The position numbers were made by a program, and so were the translations under genes. The notes under the pieces are model-generated. The model was given only the letters and a program-made list of their open reading frames with translations. It was not told where the DNA came from and searched no databases. From Alphaproteobacteria bacterium (lineage in GTDB: Bacteria; Pseudomonadota; Alphaproteobacteria; Rhizobiales; Xanthobacteraceae), in contig JAJPHK010000011.1 in the NCBI GenBank assembly GCA_021325315.1, positions 1 through 61,509 on the forward strand: DNA of 61,509 bases, read 5' to 3'. Position 1 is the stretch's first letter. Each line of letters begins with the position of its first letter. This document shows, piece after piece, positions 12,901-22,391 of the stretch.

Positions 12901-14100
12901 TCAGGCCGGCTCGACTTTGCCCGGCGTCACCGCAAAACGCTCCGCAGACTTGCCTAGGGCCTCAAATGAGGCGGCGTCGACGCCCGTCATAAACACCTGC
13001 GCTCCAAAGCGGGCGAGCAAATCGAACAACGCGTCCCGTTTTTGCTCATCGAGAAACGCCGAGACATCGTCGAGCAACATCACAGGCGCCAACCCATGCA
13101 TCGCAGCGACAAGCCTCGCATGCGAGACGACAATCCCCACCAAAAGCGCCTTGCGCTCGCCAGTCGAGGCGCGTTCGGCAGGAATGTTCTTCTCGCGATG
13201 AACGAGGACAAGGTCGGTGCGATGCGGGCCATCGAGGGTGCGGCCCACGGCACGATCGCGCTCGCGAGCATTTCGCAACATCTCGCGATAGCGATCTTCG
13301 ATCTCGATCGCCGGCTCGTTTCGAACCGCCGCCTCCATCCAGCCGTCGAGCAAGAGATCGGCGGCGGGGAACAGCGATTTCGGATCGTGCGCCGCTTCGA
13401 TCTCGACTCGCAATCGTTCGACGCATTCGGCGCGTGCGGCGGCGAGCGCGACGCCAAGCTCGGCGACTTCGTGTTCAGTCGCGTCAAGCCAACGCGTATC
13501 CGTTATCCCTTCCTCGAGCAAGCGGTTCCGGGAACGCAGCGCCCGCTCGAAGGCGGAGACGCGAGCGTTGTGCTTGGCGTCGATCGCGAGCACAAGGCGA
13601 TCGAGAAAACGACGGCGCTCGCCCGCGGGTCCAAGAAACAGGCCGTCCATCTCGGGAATGAGCCAGACAACACGCAAGTGCTCTGCGAACTGAGTGGCCG
13701 AAGCGACATTTTCGCGCGCGATGCGCGAACGCCGTATGGGCTGCTCGCCTTCGGCGGGGGCATCGATGCCGGTGCCAAGCTGCACATCGCCCTCGGCACC
13801 TTCGATGGTCGCGGCGACCGCCCAGGAGCCATCGCCATCGCTTGCGGCTACATCCTCGAGCGTTGCACGCCGCAGGCCCCGTCCCGGCGCGAGAAACGAT
13901 ATCGCTTCCAGAATATTCGTCTTCCCCGCACCGTTCGCGCCGAGAAGAACGATCGGGCCATGGCCGACGACGAGTTCGGCATGCGAATAAGATCGGAAAT
14001 TCGTGAGCTGAAGCCTTCGAACGCGTGCAGCCGGGCGTGGCTCAGGGCGCGGCACGGGCTGCGGTTTGAGTGGAGGCGGTTTTTTCTTTCTTGCGTTCAC
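12901..14100 (-). CDS. recF: DNA replication and repair protein RecF
   Basis: RecF is an SMC-like ATPase that loads RecA at single-strand gaps with RecO and RecR. The 399-aa protein has the Walker A motif GANGAGKTNILEAI near residues 54-67, preceded by the family start VRRLQLTNFRSYSHAEL. The ABC-type signature region (ASTGERKALLVGIVVSHARL) and Walker B (PVMLLDDVSAFLDEQKR) are towards the C-terminus. The first 28 residues are a Lys/Pro/Arg-rich extension (KKKPPPLKPQPVPRPEPRP) absent from the core family. The start is a GTG whose GTGA overlaps the dnaN stop by 4 nt, indicating translational coupling. Confidence 0.95.
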   Translation of the reverse strand: MNARKKKPPPLKPQPVPRPEPRPAARVRRLQLTNFRSYSHAELVVGHGPIVLLGANGAGKTNILEAISFLAPGRGLRRATLEDVAASDGDGSWAVAATIEGAEGDVQLGTGIDAPAEGEQPIRRSRIARENVASATQFAEHLRVVWLIPEMDGLFLGPAGERRRFLDRLVLAIDAKHNARVSAFERALRSRNRLLEEGITDTRWLDATEHEVAELGVALAAARAECVERLRVEIEAAHDPKSLFPAADLLLDGWMEAAVRNEPAIEIEDRYREMLRNARERDRAVGRTLDGPHRTDLVLVHREKNIPAERASTGERKALLVGIVVSHARLVAAMHGLAPVMLLDDVSAFLDEQKRDALFDLLARFGAQVFMTGVDAASFEALGKSAERFAVTPGKVEPA

Positions 14101-15212
14101 ACCCGCATCGGCATCAGAACATAAAGCGCCCCTGCCGCATCCTGGTCCTGCAGGAGCGTCGGCGAGCCCGGATCGGCTAGCTTCAGCTCGGCCTTCTCGC
14201 CTTCGATCTGCGCGGCGATATCGAGAAGATAGCGGCTGTTGAAGCCGATATCCAACGGGTCGCTGGAATACTCGACCTCGAGCTCCTCCGTGGCGCTGCC
14301 GGAATCGGGATTTGTCACGGAGAGCGTGAGCTTGCCCGAAGCGAGCGACAGCTTCACCGCACGCCCGCGTTCAGAGGATACAGTAGAGACGCGATCAACA
14401 GCGTTCGCAAAATCCGCTTTCTCCACCACGAGCGTCTTATCATTGCCCGCCGGGATGACGCGGCCGTAGTCCGGGAAAGTACCGTCGATCAGTTTTGAGG
14501 TGAGTGTCACCTTACCGAGTGAAAAGCGAATTTTCGCCGGCGAAAGCTCGATTTCGACCTCTTCGCCCGCATCTTCGACGAGCTTCTGAATTTCACTGAC
14601 GGTCTTACGCGGTACGATTACGCCGGGCATGCCCGTCACGCCTTTCGGTGCGGCGATTTCCACCTGCGCAAGACGGTGACCGTCTGTGGCAACAGCGCGC
14701 AGCTTCGCGGGCTTTCCTTCGACTGCGTGTAAATAAATGCCATTCAGATAATAACGCGTTTCTTCGGTTGAGATGGCGAACTGGGTTTTGTCGACGAGGC
14801 GTTTGAGATCGGAAGTCGCCACCGAAAATTTATGCGGAAGTTCACCCGCCGCGAGATCCGGGAAGTCGCTTTCCGGCAAGGTCTGCAGCGAAAAGCGCGA
14901 GCGCCCGGCCTTGACCGCGAGCGTCCCGCGGTCGCTTCCCGATGTCAGCTCCACTTGCGAGCCTTCGGGAAGTTTCCGTACGATGTCGTAGATCATGTGG
15001 GCGGGCACGGTCGTCGACCCCGCCGTTTTCACTTCGGCGGGCAGCGTCTCGACAACCTCGAGATCGAGATCGGTGGCCTTGAGCTCGAGCCCGCTCTTTC
15101 CCGCCTTGATCAGGACATTGGCGAGAATCGGAATCGTATTCCGCCGCTCGACCACGCGGTGAACATGGGAAAGCGATTTCAGGAGTTCGGCGCGCTCGAC
15201 GGTAACCTTCAT
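14097..15212 (-). CDS. dnaN: DNA polymerase III beta subunit (sliding clamp)
   Basis: DnaN is the ring-shaped processivity clamp of Pol III. The 371-aa protein begins with the family N-terminus MKVTVERAELLKSLSHVHRVVERRNTIPIL, contains three clamp domains and ends ALYVLMPMRV, the standard clamp C-terminus. Hydrophobic-cleft residues that receive clamp-binding motifs, such as GTFPDYGRVIP and the terminal MPMR, are visible. It lies between dnaA (146 nt upstream) and recF (4-nt overlap). Confidence 0.98.
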   Translation of the reverse strand: MKVTVERAELLKSLSHVHRVVERRNTIPILANVLIKAGKSGLELKATDLDLEVVETLPAEVKTAGSTTVPAHMIYDIVRKLPEGSQVELTSGSDRGTLAVKAGRSRFSLQTLPESDFPDLAAGELPHKFSVATSDLKRLVDKTQFAISTEETRYYLNGIYLHAVEGKPAKLRAVATDGHRLAQVEIAAPKGVTGMPGVIVPRKTVSEIQKLVEDAGEEVEIELSPAKIRFSLGKVTLTSKLIDGTFPDYGRVIPAGNDKTLVVEKADFANAVDRVSTVSSERGRAVKLSLASGKLTLSVTNPDSGSATEELEVEYSSDPLDIGFNSRYLLDIAAQIEGEKAELKLADPGSPTLLQDQDAAGALYVLMPMRV

Positions 15213-15309
15213 AGGCTCGCGATCCGGATCGATGATTGGCCCCAGGAGCCCGCATCGGCGAGATTGACCGCGCGGGCCGAAAATTTTGACGGTTTGGACG
15301 GCCTAACGC

Positions 15310-15339
15310 AAGAGGCGCGGGCCGAAACCCACGCCTCTT
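15310..15339 (-). terminator. Hairpin in the dnaA-dnaN spacer
   Basis: An 8-bp perfect stem aagaggcg/cgcctctt (15310-15317 with 15332-15339) carries an inner ggg/ccc pairing. It begins about 20 nt past the dnaA stop. On the minus strand it is not followed by a T-run, so it may attenuate or process the dnaA-dnaN transcript rather than fully terminate it. Confidence 0.45.
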
Positions 15340-15358
15340 AAATACGCCCAAGTGCCGA

Positions 15359-16810
15359 TCAGGCTTCGAGCAAGAGCCTTTTCAGGACTTCGACTTCCTC
15401 GGCCAGCGCCTTGTCGGCCGCGACATTGGCGTCGATCTTGCGGACGGCGTGGAGCACCGTGGTGTGGTCCCGCCCCCCGAAGCGGCGGCCGATCTCCGGC
15501 AGCGATCGCAAGGTCAGGGTCTTCGCGAGATACATCGCAATCTGACGCGGGCGCACCACATTCGCCGTGCGACGCGAAGACAAAAGGTCCGAGCGGGTGA
15601 CGCCATAGTGCTTGGCGACAATGCGCAGGATGTCCTCCACGCGGATCCGGCGCGGGTCGGAAGGCCGCACGAGATCTCGGATCACCTCGTCGGCGAGTTC
15701 CACGGTCACCGGACGGTTGCTCAACTGGTTGTGGGCGAGGAGCCTCGTCACCGCGCCGTCGAGGTCGCGGCCGTTTTGCGTGACCTGGTGCGCAACGTGA
15801 TTCACGACTGATTGCGGCACATCGAAATCCGGATGCTCGGCCTTGATCGCGGCAATCCTCGCTTCGAGAATACTCAAGCGCAGTGCCTCCTCGAGAGGCC
15901 CGATCTCGACCACGAGGCCGCCCGCGAGCCGCGAGCGCACGCGCTCTTCGAGCGTCTCCAATTCGGGCGGTGCACGGTCGGCCGCGACGACGACCTGACG
16001 GCCGGCGTCGATCAGCGCGTTCAGCGTGTGGCAGAATTCCTGCTGCACGGTCTTGCCCTGCAGGAATTGAAGATCGTCGATCACGAGGACATCGATTCCG
16101 CGCAGCGCTTCCTTGAAGGCGATCGCCGACTGGTTCTTCAGCGCCGCGACGAAGCCGTACATAAATTTTTCGGCGGTGAGGTAGCTCACGCGTCGGCCGT
16201 TCGTCTCGCCGGCCCAGGCGATGGCTTGCAAGAGATGCGTTTTGCCGAGGCCGACCGAGGCATAGATGTAAAGCGGATTGAAGCGCGCGGCCGTGCCGGC
16301 TTCGGCCTCCACCACCTGCCGTGCGGCCGCATGCGCTAGCGCATTCGAGCGCCCCACGAGAAAGGTGGAAAATGTGAGCCGCGGGTCGAGCGGCGAGCTG
16401 CCGCTTTTGTCCGAGCGCATGGAAAGAGGGCCGCTCGGCTGGGCGGGCAGGCGCCCCTGGCCGTTCCCGCGCAAGACAACACTCGGCTTAGCCGGTGTAT
16501 TCATCGTGTTATTGGAGAAGCCCGCGCGCGAGACAGAGGAGCGCACGACGAGATCGATCTTTTTCACGGCTGGCGATTCACTCTTCCAAAGCGTCAGCAG
16601 ACGTTCGGCGTAGTGCGACTGAATCCAGTTGCGAAGAAAACGGGTGGGAACGGAAAGCCGAACGCTCTCCGCGCCGCATACTTCCATCTCCATGCGCGCG
16701 AACCAACTCGAATAGACATCTTCGCCCACTTCCGCACGGAGGCGGCGGCGGACGCGGTCCCAGCGGGACGCGTCGTTGTTATCCGGCATCTCTTTTTCCT
16801 GGGGCGGCAT
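15359..16810 (-). CDS. dnaA: Chromosomal replication initiator DnaA
   Basis: DnaA is the AAA+ initiator that melts oriC. The 483-aa protein has domain I ([21 protein letters not shown]), a linker, the AAA+ core with Walker [12 protein letters not shown] (about 184-194) and Walker [15 protein letters not shown], and domain IV with the DnaA-box-binding signature [16 protein letters not shown] near the end. I chose the ATG at 16810 (MPPQEKEM), which has a ggag 7 nt upstream; ATG 16789 (MPDNND), preceded by aggaaa, is also plausible. A TTG at 16822 is less likely. A long non-coding leader lies upstream. Confidence 0.97.
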   Translation of the reverse strand: MPPQEKEMPDNNDASRWDRVRRRLRAEVGEDVYSSWFARMEMEVCGAESVRLSVPTRFLRNWIQSHYAERLLTLWKSESPAVKKIDLVVRSSVSRAGFSNNTMNTPAKPSVVLRGNGQGRLPAQPSGPLSMRSDKSGSSPLDPRLTFSTFLVGRSNALAHAAARQVVEAEAGTAARFNPLYIYASVGLGKTHLLQAIAWAGETNGRRVSYLTAEKFMYGFVAALKNQSAIAFKEALRGIDVLVIDDLQFLQGKTVQQEFCHTLNALIDAGRQVVVAADRAPPELETLEERVRSRLAGGLVVEIGPLEEALRLSILEARIAAIKAEHPDFDVPQSVVNHVAHQVTQNGRDLDGAVTRLLAHNQLSNRPVTVELADEVIRDLVRPSDPRRIRVEDILRIVAKHYGVTRSDLLSSRRTANVVRPRQIAMYLAKTLTLRSLPEIGRRFGGRDHTTVLHAVRKIDANVAADKALAEEVEVLKRLLLEA

Positions 16811-17695
16811 CGCAGACTCCAATTGCCTTGGCAGGCGCGAAATCGGATCCGGCTGGATCGTTCGACTTCAGGCTTCGATTGTGAACGGGAACGCACTTTG
16901 CACGAAGGGAAATCAAGATAGCCTGCGTATCGGGGGAGGCCCTTCGACAACCGAGCCGGAGCGGTAGGCCAGCGCTCGCGTGAGATGGAGAATTGGTTTC
17001 GTGTGAGGTTCGCGATTGGCGCTGTTTCGCAGCAATCGATTTTGTAATTTAAACATGGCCGCCCCATCCGCCGCAGTTGAACCCGCGGTCGCTTACCCGT
17101 TCCGTTTTCGATTAGTCCCGATTACGACGCCGAACTCAAACCCGAACTTTACTCTTGCAAACCAACAACACGGCGTCCGGTCATATAACTCTTACGCAAT
17201 GAACCGGTAATCCAACGAGACTGCTTTATCATGCCGGTCAGCTTCCCCGATTCGGTTTGTACGTTCCGTAATTTCTGAACAGCAGAAGAAGAAAACTTCC
17301 TTCAACGAAAATGACGATACATAGCGCGCTGTGGGCGCGCAACAGATTCGTTTCGGGAAAGTTGCCGAACGGGCGCCTGCGCGCGCGAATCTCTTCGCTG
17401 CGGGTGCGACGAAGAGTTTTGTGACGGCAAGAAGCATTGATTTGCTTGGAGATTTCGCTGCGCGCCGCAGCCGGCAAATATAGAGAAAAATTTTTCGATT
17501 TTTTTTTGCGATCGCGGCCTGCTACGCAAAAAACAGAAAAATTACAACTCCATGACACGACTTATGCCACAAGGTTTTGCACTTTCTTCGTTTTTTTTGA
17601 CTCGGGAACCGGCGTAGCTTTTCGGAATCCGCAGCCGAAATTTTTTGCAGATCGTCGCGCACGCAAGAAGGCGTGACCGCCAAGCCACAGGTCAA
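16811..17695. promoter_or_regulatory. Non-coding region between dnaA and rpsT (dnaA promoter; possible origin)
   Basis: About 0.9 kb without a convincing gene; small open frames inside it have no recognisable product. It contains AT-rich blocks (about 17470-17510, with runs of A then T, and 17520-17595) in otherwise GC-rich DNA. Six GANTC sites fall here (16815, 17249, 17345, 17387, 17599, 17625), the CcrM methylation sequence of this class. I found no perfect TTATCCACA-type DnaA box; ttatgccac at 17562 is the nearest and is a poor fit. The dnaA promoter must lie here. An origin is possible from gene order but is not demonstrated. Confidence 0.5.
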
Positions 17696-17727
17696 GCAAA
17701 AATAAAACGGCGGCCTCTTGGCCGCCG
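17696..17727 (-). terminator. Rho-independent terminator of rpsT
   Basis: An 8-bp stem cggcggcc/ggccgccg (17708-17715 with 17720-17727) with a tctt loop is followed, on the minus strand, by TTTTATTTTTG. It lies 29 nt past the rpsT stop and separates rpsT from the dnaA promoter region. Confidence 0.9.
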
Positions 17728-17756
17728 CTCGACTCGCTCCGAAATCGGACAATGGA

Positions 17757-18023
17757 TCAGGCTTCGAGCTTCCGCACACGCGAATTGAGACGCGACACTT
17801 TCCGTGCGGCGGTATTCCGATGAAGCACTCCGGTTTGCGCGGCGCGCATGATCACCGGTTCCGCCTTCGAGAGCGCTTCGCGCGCCTTCTTGCCGTCACC
17901 CGCGCTGATCGCGTCCTCGACGGCGCGGATATAGGTTGTGTAACGCGAACGGCGCTGCTTATTGATCGCTGTCCTACGTGCGATCTTGCGCGTCGCTTTC
18001 TTGGCGGAAGTCGTATTCGGCAT
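17757..18023 (-). CDS. rpsT: 30S ribosomal protein S20
   Basis: An 88-aa basic protein that binds 16S rRNA in the body of the small subunit. It begins [22 protein letters not shown] and ends [16 protein letters not shown], the expected S20 pattern of Lys/Arg-rich helices. The reading frame is open for another 35 codons upstream, but that extension is not S20-like, so I chose the ATG at 18023. It is a single-gene unit with its own terminator, next to dnaA as in many alphaproteobacteria. Confidence 0.97.
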   Translation of the reverse strand: MPNTTSAKKATRKIARRTAINKQRRSRYTTYIRAVEDAISAGDGKKAREALSKAEPVIMRAAQTGVLHRNTAARKVSRLNSRVRKLEA

Positions 18024-18155
18024 GCCTGAACGTCCAGTTCGATCGGATTTCGGATGAATGAGAAATAAAGGCGCGCAGAGCCCTCGGGCATCGCGACGCG
18101 GGCCGGACCATAGTGGGGCCGCCTGCAAGCGTCAACGACATTAATTGCAGGATGT

Positions 18156-18929
18156 CTAGCGGTCCTTGAAGGACGGCTCTCGCTTATCGATAAAGGCGGC
18201 CATGCCTTCTTTCTGGTCGGCAGTCGCAAACATTGAATGAAACAGCCGCCGCTCGAAGCGAATACCCGCCGAAAGCGTGGTTTCATAAGCCTGATTGACC
18301 GTTTCCTTGGTCATCATGGCGATCGGCAGCGACATCCCTGCAACCGTTTCAGCGGCCTTTATCGCTTCCTCCAGGAGCCTTGCGGCAGGCACAATGCGTG
18401 AGACGAGGCCCGCGCGCTCCGCTTCCTGGACGTCCATCATGCGGCCGGTAAGACAGAGATCCATCGCTTTCGCCTTGCCGACAAAGCGCGTGAGCCGCTG
18501 CGTGCCGCCGAGCCCGGGCATGACCCCAAGCTTGATTTCCGGCTGGCCGAACTGGGCGTTGTCGGCGGCGATCACGATGTCGCACATCATCGCAAGTTCG
18601 CAGCCGCCGCCGAGCGCGTACCCGGCCACAGCCGCGACAATCGGTTTGCGGAAGCGACCGATACGTTCCCAAGGGCCGACAAAATCATCGAGATAGTTCT
18701 GCGGATAAGTAAGCGGCTGCATCTGCTTGATGTCGGCGCCGGCAGCAAAAGCTTTTTCGGAGCCGGTGAGCACCACGCAGCCGATCGCGGGATTCGTCTC
18801 GAATTCGTCGAGGGCGTGGTTCAGCTCGCCGATCAAAGGACCGTTCAGGGCGTTCAGCGCCTTGGGGCGATCAAGCGTGATAAGCCCCACTTTGCCGCGC
18901 GTTTCGACGCGGATGTTCTCGTAGGTCAT
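18156..18929 (-). CDS. Enoyl-CoA hydratase/isomerase
   Basis: A crotonase-fold enzyme of 257 aa that hydrates trans-2-enoyl-CoA in beta-oxidation or related pathways. The oxyanion-hole and catalytic regions are present: [13 protein letters not shown], then [22 protein letters not shown] (Glu near 113) and [20 protein letters not shown] (second catalytic Glu near 133). This matches the short-chain enoyl-CoA hydratase (EchA8/FadB1x-like) branch. The frame is open to 19004, but the ATG at 18929 has a strong aaggagg 7-8 nt upstream and matches the family start ([28 protein letters not shown]). It follows mutM on the same strand by 53 nt. Confidence 0.92.
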   Translation of the reverse strand: MTYENIRVETRGKVGLITLDRPKALNALNGPLIGELNHALDEFETNPAIGCVVLTGSEKAFAAGADIKQMQPLTYPQNYLDDFVGPWERIGRFRKPIVAAVAGYALGGGCELAMMCDIVIAADNAQFGQPEIKLGVMPGLGGTQRLTRFVGKAKAMDLCLTGRMMDVQEAERAGLVSRIVPAARLLEEAIKAAETVAGMSLPIAMMTKETVNQAYETTLSAGIRFERRLFHSMFATADQKEGMAAFIDKREPSFKDR

Positions 18930-18982
18930 GGGCTCGGATCCTCCTTCTTCTTTGCTAGCCGAGGCTTCCGTCCGCGGCAAAC

Positions 18983-19861
18983 TCAACGCTGACAGACGGG
19001 ACAATAAAAGGTCGAGCGCCCGGTCTGCACGATGCGCCTGATCTTTCCCCGGCAGCCCGGCGTAGAGCAGGCTGTGCCTTCACGATCATAAACACGGAAG
19101 TGGTGCTGGAAATAGCCGAGTTCGCCTGTCGTCTGGCGATGATCGCGCAAGGACGAACCGCCCTGCTTGATCGCTTCGTTCAGCACGAAACGGATCGCGT
19201 CCGCGAGCGCTTTCGTCATCTCATTGGGCCGGCCTTTGCGGTCGGCAAGCGTCGAAGCGCGCCGTTTGGGCGACAGATGCGCGCGATGCAGCGCCTCGCA
19301 CACATATATATTGCCTAAGCCCGCCACAATCCGCTGATCGGACAGCGCCGCCTTCAGGCTCGTCTTCTTCCCTTGCAAGGATTGCGCGAATGTTTCCGCG
19401 TCGAAACGATTGCCCAAAGGCTCCGGGCCAAGCGGCTTGAGATGCGGTTCTTCCTCTAGCCTCTCGCGCGGAATCAGCTTCATGAAGCCGAAGCGGCGCG
19501 GATCGTTGAAGATGACGGTGTAGCCGGACGACATGCTGAAGATCACATGGTCGTGCTTCCCGTCGCCGCGCGGATAGTGAAATTCGCCCGGCGTTTGGCT
19601 CTTGCCGGAATTTTCCACGCGAAATGATCCGGACATGCCGAGATGCATGAGAAGCACTTCGCCCGAAGAGAGGTCGGCCAGGAGATATTTCGCACGCCGC
19701 CCGAGGCTCGTCACGGTTTTACCGGTGAGGCGTTTCACAAAATCCTTCGGCAGCGGGAAGCGAAGATCCGGCCGGCGCGCCTCAACCTTAAGAATGCGCG
19801 CATCCTCCATCGCCGGGAGCAAGCCTCGGCGGACTGTTTCGACTTCCGGGAGTTCTGGCAC
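18983..19861 (-). CDS. mutM: Formamidopyrimidine-DNA glycosylase
   Basis: MutM (Fpg) excises 8-oxoguanine and formamidopyrimidines and has AP-lyase activity. The 292-aa protein starts [14 protein letters not shown], with Pro2 as the catalytic nucleophile and Glu3. A helix-two-turn-helix region is central, and the C-terminal zinc finger CSTPGC[20 protein letters not shown] is complete with four cysteines. The length is slightly above the E. coli enzyme (269 aa). It is divergent from ubiE with an 84-bp gap, a layout common in this group. Confidence 0.97.
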   Translation of the reverse strand: MPELPEVETVRRGLLPAMEDARILKVEARRPDLRFPLPKDFVKRLTGKTVTSLGRRAKYLLADLSSGEVLLMHLGMSGSFRVENSGKSQTPGEFHYPRGDGKHDHVIFSMSSGYTVIFNDPRRFGFMKLIPRERLEEEPHLKPLGPEPLGNRFDAETFAQSLQGKKTSLKAALSDQRIVAGLGNIYVCEALHRAHLSPKRRASTLADRKGRPNEMTKALADAIRFVLNEAIKQGGSSLRDHRQTTGELGYFQHHFRVYDREGTACSTPGCRGKIRRIVQTGRSTFYCPVCQR

Positions 19862-19945
19862 TTTAACCTTTCGGAGCTCTATTTCAGGCTGTGATAGCGC
19901 CCACCACGCGCGCGCGCTATGGTCTAAAGAACCAAGGTTGAGCCC

Positions 19946-20707
19946 ATGTCACGCGAGCGTTCCGACACCCATTTCGGTTTCCGCACCGTGCCGCTTGCCG
20001 ACAAGCAGGCGATGGTCGACGGCGTATTTTATAAAGTCGCGCGCCGCTACGACCTGATGAACGATCTGATGTCGGGTGGGCTACACAGGGCCTGGAAGGA
20101 TGCACTCGTCTCCAAGCTTCGCCCGCCCAAAAACGCGCGTTCCTTTCGCTTTTTGGACCTCGCCGGCGGTACCGGCGACGTTTCTTTCCGTGTGATCGAA
20201 GCGGGCGGTCCCGGCGTACGGGCGACGGTGGCCGATATTAACGCCGACATGCTCGCGGTCGGACGCGAGCGCGCGGAAAGGCGCGGGTTCGGAAAGCAAG
20301 CCGATTTTGTAGAAGCGAACGCCGAGGCCCTTTCGTTTCCCGACAAGTCCTTCGATGCTGTGACGATCGCCTTCGGTATCCGCAACGTGCCGCGAATCGA
20401 GCGCGCGCTCTCCGAAATCCACCGCGTGCTGAAGCCGGGCGGCCATTTTCTTTGCCTCGAATTTTCTCCCGAACAAATGCCGGGTCTCGACGCGCTGTAC
20501 GAACTTTATTCCTTCCGCGTGATTCCGGAGATCGGCCGACTCGTCGCTGGCGACGCCGAGCCTTATCGCTATCTCGTGGAATCGATCCGCCGCTTTCCCC
20601 CGCCGGAAACTTTCGCAGGCATGATGCGGCGAGCGGGGCTTTCGCGTGTCTCCTTCACGCAGATGACCGGCGGAATCGTCGCACTTCACTCTGGCTGGCG
20701 GCTCTGA
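19946..20707 (+). CDS. ubiE: Ubiquinone/menaquinone biosynthesis C-methyltransferase UbiE
   Basis: This SAM-dependent enzyme methylates the ring carbon of the demethoxy-quinol intermediate in ubiquinone synthesis. It has 253 aa, with motif [15 protein letters not shown], the UbiE signature [16 protein letters not shown], and the second signature [24 protein letters not shown]. The N-terminal [39 protein letters not shown] is diagnostic for UbiE/COQ5. ubiB follows by 7 nt, so the two form an operon. Confidence 0.97.
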   Translation: MSRERSDTHFGFRTVPLADKQAMVDGVFYKVARRYDLMNDLMSGGLHRAWKDALVSKLRPPKNARSFRFLDLAGGTGDVSFRVIEAGGPGVRATVADINADMLAVGRERAERRGFGKQADFVEANAEALSFPDKSFDAVTIAFGIRNVPRIERALSEIHRVLKPGGHFLCLEFSPEQMPGLDALYELYSFRVIPEIGRLVAGDAEPYRYLVESIRRFPPPETFAGMMRRAGLSRVSFTQMTGGIVALHSGWRL

Positions 20708-20714
20708 GGCGGAT

Positions 20715-22277
20715 GTGAGCGGCTTGTTTCATCTCCTGAGGCTCGCGCGCGCCGGCTTCGTATTCGCGCGGGAAGGCGTACTTGGGCTGATCGATCCGGT
20801 GCTCCTGCCGCCGGGTCCGCGCTTTCTCGTCCGCATCGGGCGGCTGGTCGAGCGCAGAAATGCAGGCGTCGGATCGGTACGGCTCGCGCGCGCGCTCGCG
20901 CGGCTCGGGCCTTCCTATGTGAAGCTCGGGCAATTTCTCGCGACGCGCCCCGATATCGTGGGGGCGGCGATCGCAACCGATCTCGAGAGCCTGCAGGACC
21001 GTATGCCGCCGTTTTCGCAACGGCAGGCGGAAGCGGCGGTGGTCGAGGGGCTGGGGAAGCCGATTCATGAGCTTTTTTCCAGCTTCGGCCCGCCGGTCGC
21101 GGCGGCCTCTATCGCTCAGGTGCATCGCGCGGAAATCAAGGGCGAAAACGGCAGCCGCTCCGTGGCGGTGAAAGTGCTGCGGCCGCATATCGAATACCTG
21201 TTTCAATCCGATCTCGACACTTTCTTCTTCGCCGCACGGCTCGGCGAGCGTTATTCGGCGGAAGGACGCAGGCTGCGGCTCGTCTCCACCGTCGAGACGC
21301 TTGCGCGCACGGTAGCGATCGAAATGGATTTGCGGCTCGAGGCGGCGGCCTTTTCGGAACTTGCACAGAACACCAAGGACGATCCGGATTTTCGCGTGCC
21401 GGATGTTGACTGGGCGCGCACGGGCAAGCGCGTGCTCACGATCGAATGGGTGGACGGGATTTCGCTTTCCGACCGCGCGAAACTTTCGGCGGCGGGTTTC
21501 GACTTCAAGCATCTCGCGCGCGTCGTAATCCAGTCGTTCCTGCGGCAGGCGTTGCGCGACGGCTTCTTCCACGCAGACATGCATCCGGGGAATCTCTTCG
21601 TCGATCCAGCGGGCAATCTTGTTGCGGTCGACTGCGGCATCATGGGACGGCTCGGGCTGAAGGAGCGGCGCTTCCTCGCGGAAATTCTCCATGGCTTCAT
21701 CGTGGGCGACTGGAGGCGCACCGCCGAAGTGCATTTCGAAGCCGGCTATGTTCCCTCGCATCACTCGGTCGACGATTTCGCGCAAGCGATCCGCGCGATC
21801 GGCGAGCCAATCCGCGAGCGGCCGGCGAGCGAAATCTCGATGGCGAAACTCTTGACGCTTCTCTTCGAGGTCACCGCGATCTTCGACATGAAGACGCGGC
21901 CGGAGCTGCTCCTCTTGCAAAAGACGATGGTGGTGGTCGAAGGGGTCGCGCGTTCGCTCGACCCGCATTTCGACATGTGGGCCACCGCCGATCCCGTGGT
22001 GCGCGAATGGATCGAGCGCAATCTCGGGCCGGTCGGGCGGATCGAGAACGCGGCGCAGGAACTCGGAAGCCTGGGCCGCCTGATCGGCACCGCACCTTCG
22101 CTCTTGTCGCGCGCGGCGGAGACGTTTCAGCGGCTCGACGAGCAGACCAAGGACGGGCTTGTGCTTTCGCCCGAAACGGTTGCGGCGATCGGCGAGAGCA
22201 AGCGGCGCGGGAGGGCTTGGGGGACCGCCGCGCTCTGGCTGATCGCGCTCCTGATCGCGATTTGGGTGTTCCGCTAG
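20715..22277 (+). CDS. ubiB: UbiB-type protein kinase-like ATPase of ubiquinone biosynthesis
   Basis: UbiB is an ABC1/ADCK-family atypical kinase fold needed for ubiquinone synthesis, acting at the inner membrane. The 520-aa protein has the diagnostic KxGQ motif in SYVKLGQFLATRPDIVG, the Ala-rich nucleotide loop PVAAASIAQVHRAEI, the invariant Lys in VAVKVLRP, and catalytic-loop/metal residues DGFFHADMHPGNLFVD and VAVDCGIMG. One or two hydrophobic helices at the extreme C-terminus (TAALWLIALLIAIWVF) anchor it in the membrane. The start is GTG, seven nt behind ubiE. Confidence 0.95.
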   Translation: MSGLFHLLRLARAGFVFAREGVLGLIDPVLLPPGPRFLVRIGRLVERRNAGVGSVRLARALARLGPSYVKLGQFLATRPDIVGAAIATDLESLQDRMPPFSQRQAEAAVVEGLGKPIHELFSSFGPPVAAASIAQVHRAEIKGENGSRSVAVKVLRPHIEYLFQSDLDTFFFAARLGERYSAEGRRLRLVSTVETLARTVAIEMDLRLEAAAFSELAQNTKDDPDFRVPDVDWARTGKRVLTIEWVDGISLSDRAKLSAAGFDFKHLARVVIQSFLRQALRDGFFHADMHPGNLFVDPAGNLVAVDCGIMGRLGLKERRFLAEILHGFIVGDWRRTAEVHFEAGYVPSHHSVDDFAQAIRAIGEPIRERPASEISMAKLLTLLFEVTAIFDMKTRPELLLLQKTMVVVEGVARSLDPHFDMWATADPVVREWIERNLGPVGRIENAAQELGSLGRLIGTAPSLLSRAAETFQRLDEQTKDGLVLSPETVAAIGESKRRGRAWGTAALWLIALLIAIWVFR

Positions 22278-22391
22278 CCATTGGCGGCATGGTTAACCGC
22301 TGCCGTCTTTACGCGCGAAAAAACTGCCCCAACTATAATTGAACGGTGATAATCTGGTATTTAGCCTCAAAGGCTTCGGACCGGGTTTTCG

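Noticed and set aside
17562-17571. ttatgccaca as a DnaA box
   Set aside because: It does not align with TTATnCACA without a gap, and no second copy is nearby.
17016-17676. Small open frames (60-106 codons) in the dnaA upstream region
   Set aside because: None has a family pattern, good start signals or conserved codon bias, and several overlap each other on both strands.
18929-19004. Longer start for the enoyl-CoA hydratase
   Set aside because: It would overlap the mutM start, and a strong aaggagg precedes the inner ATG at the expected family start.
20655-21968. Long minus-strand open frame of 437 codons over ubiB, and similar ones over katG, coaBC, addA, trpB, aroA and rpoN
   Set aside because: They are antisense shadows in GC-rich DNA: Arg/Ala-rich translations without a recognisable domain, lying over clearly conserved genes on the other strand.
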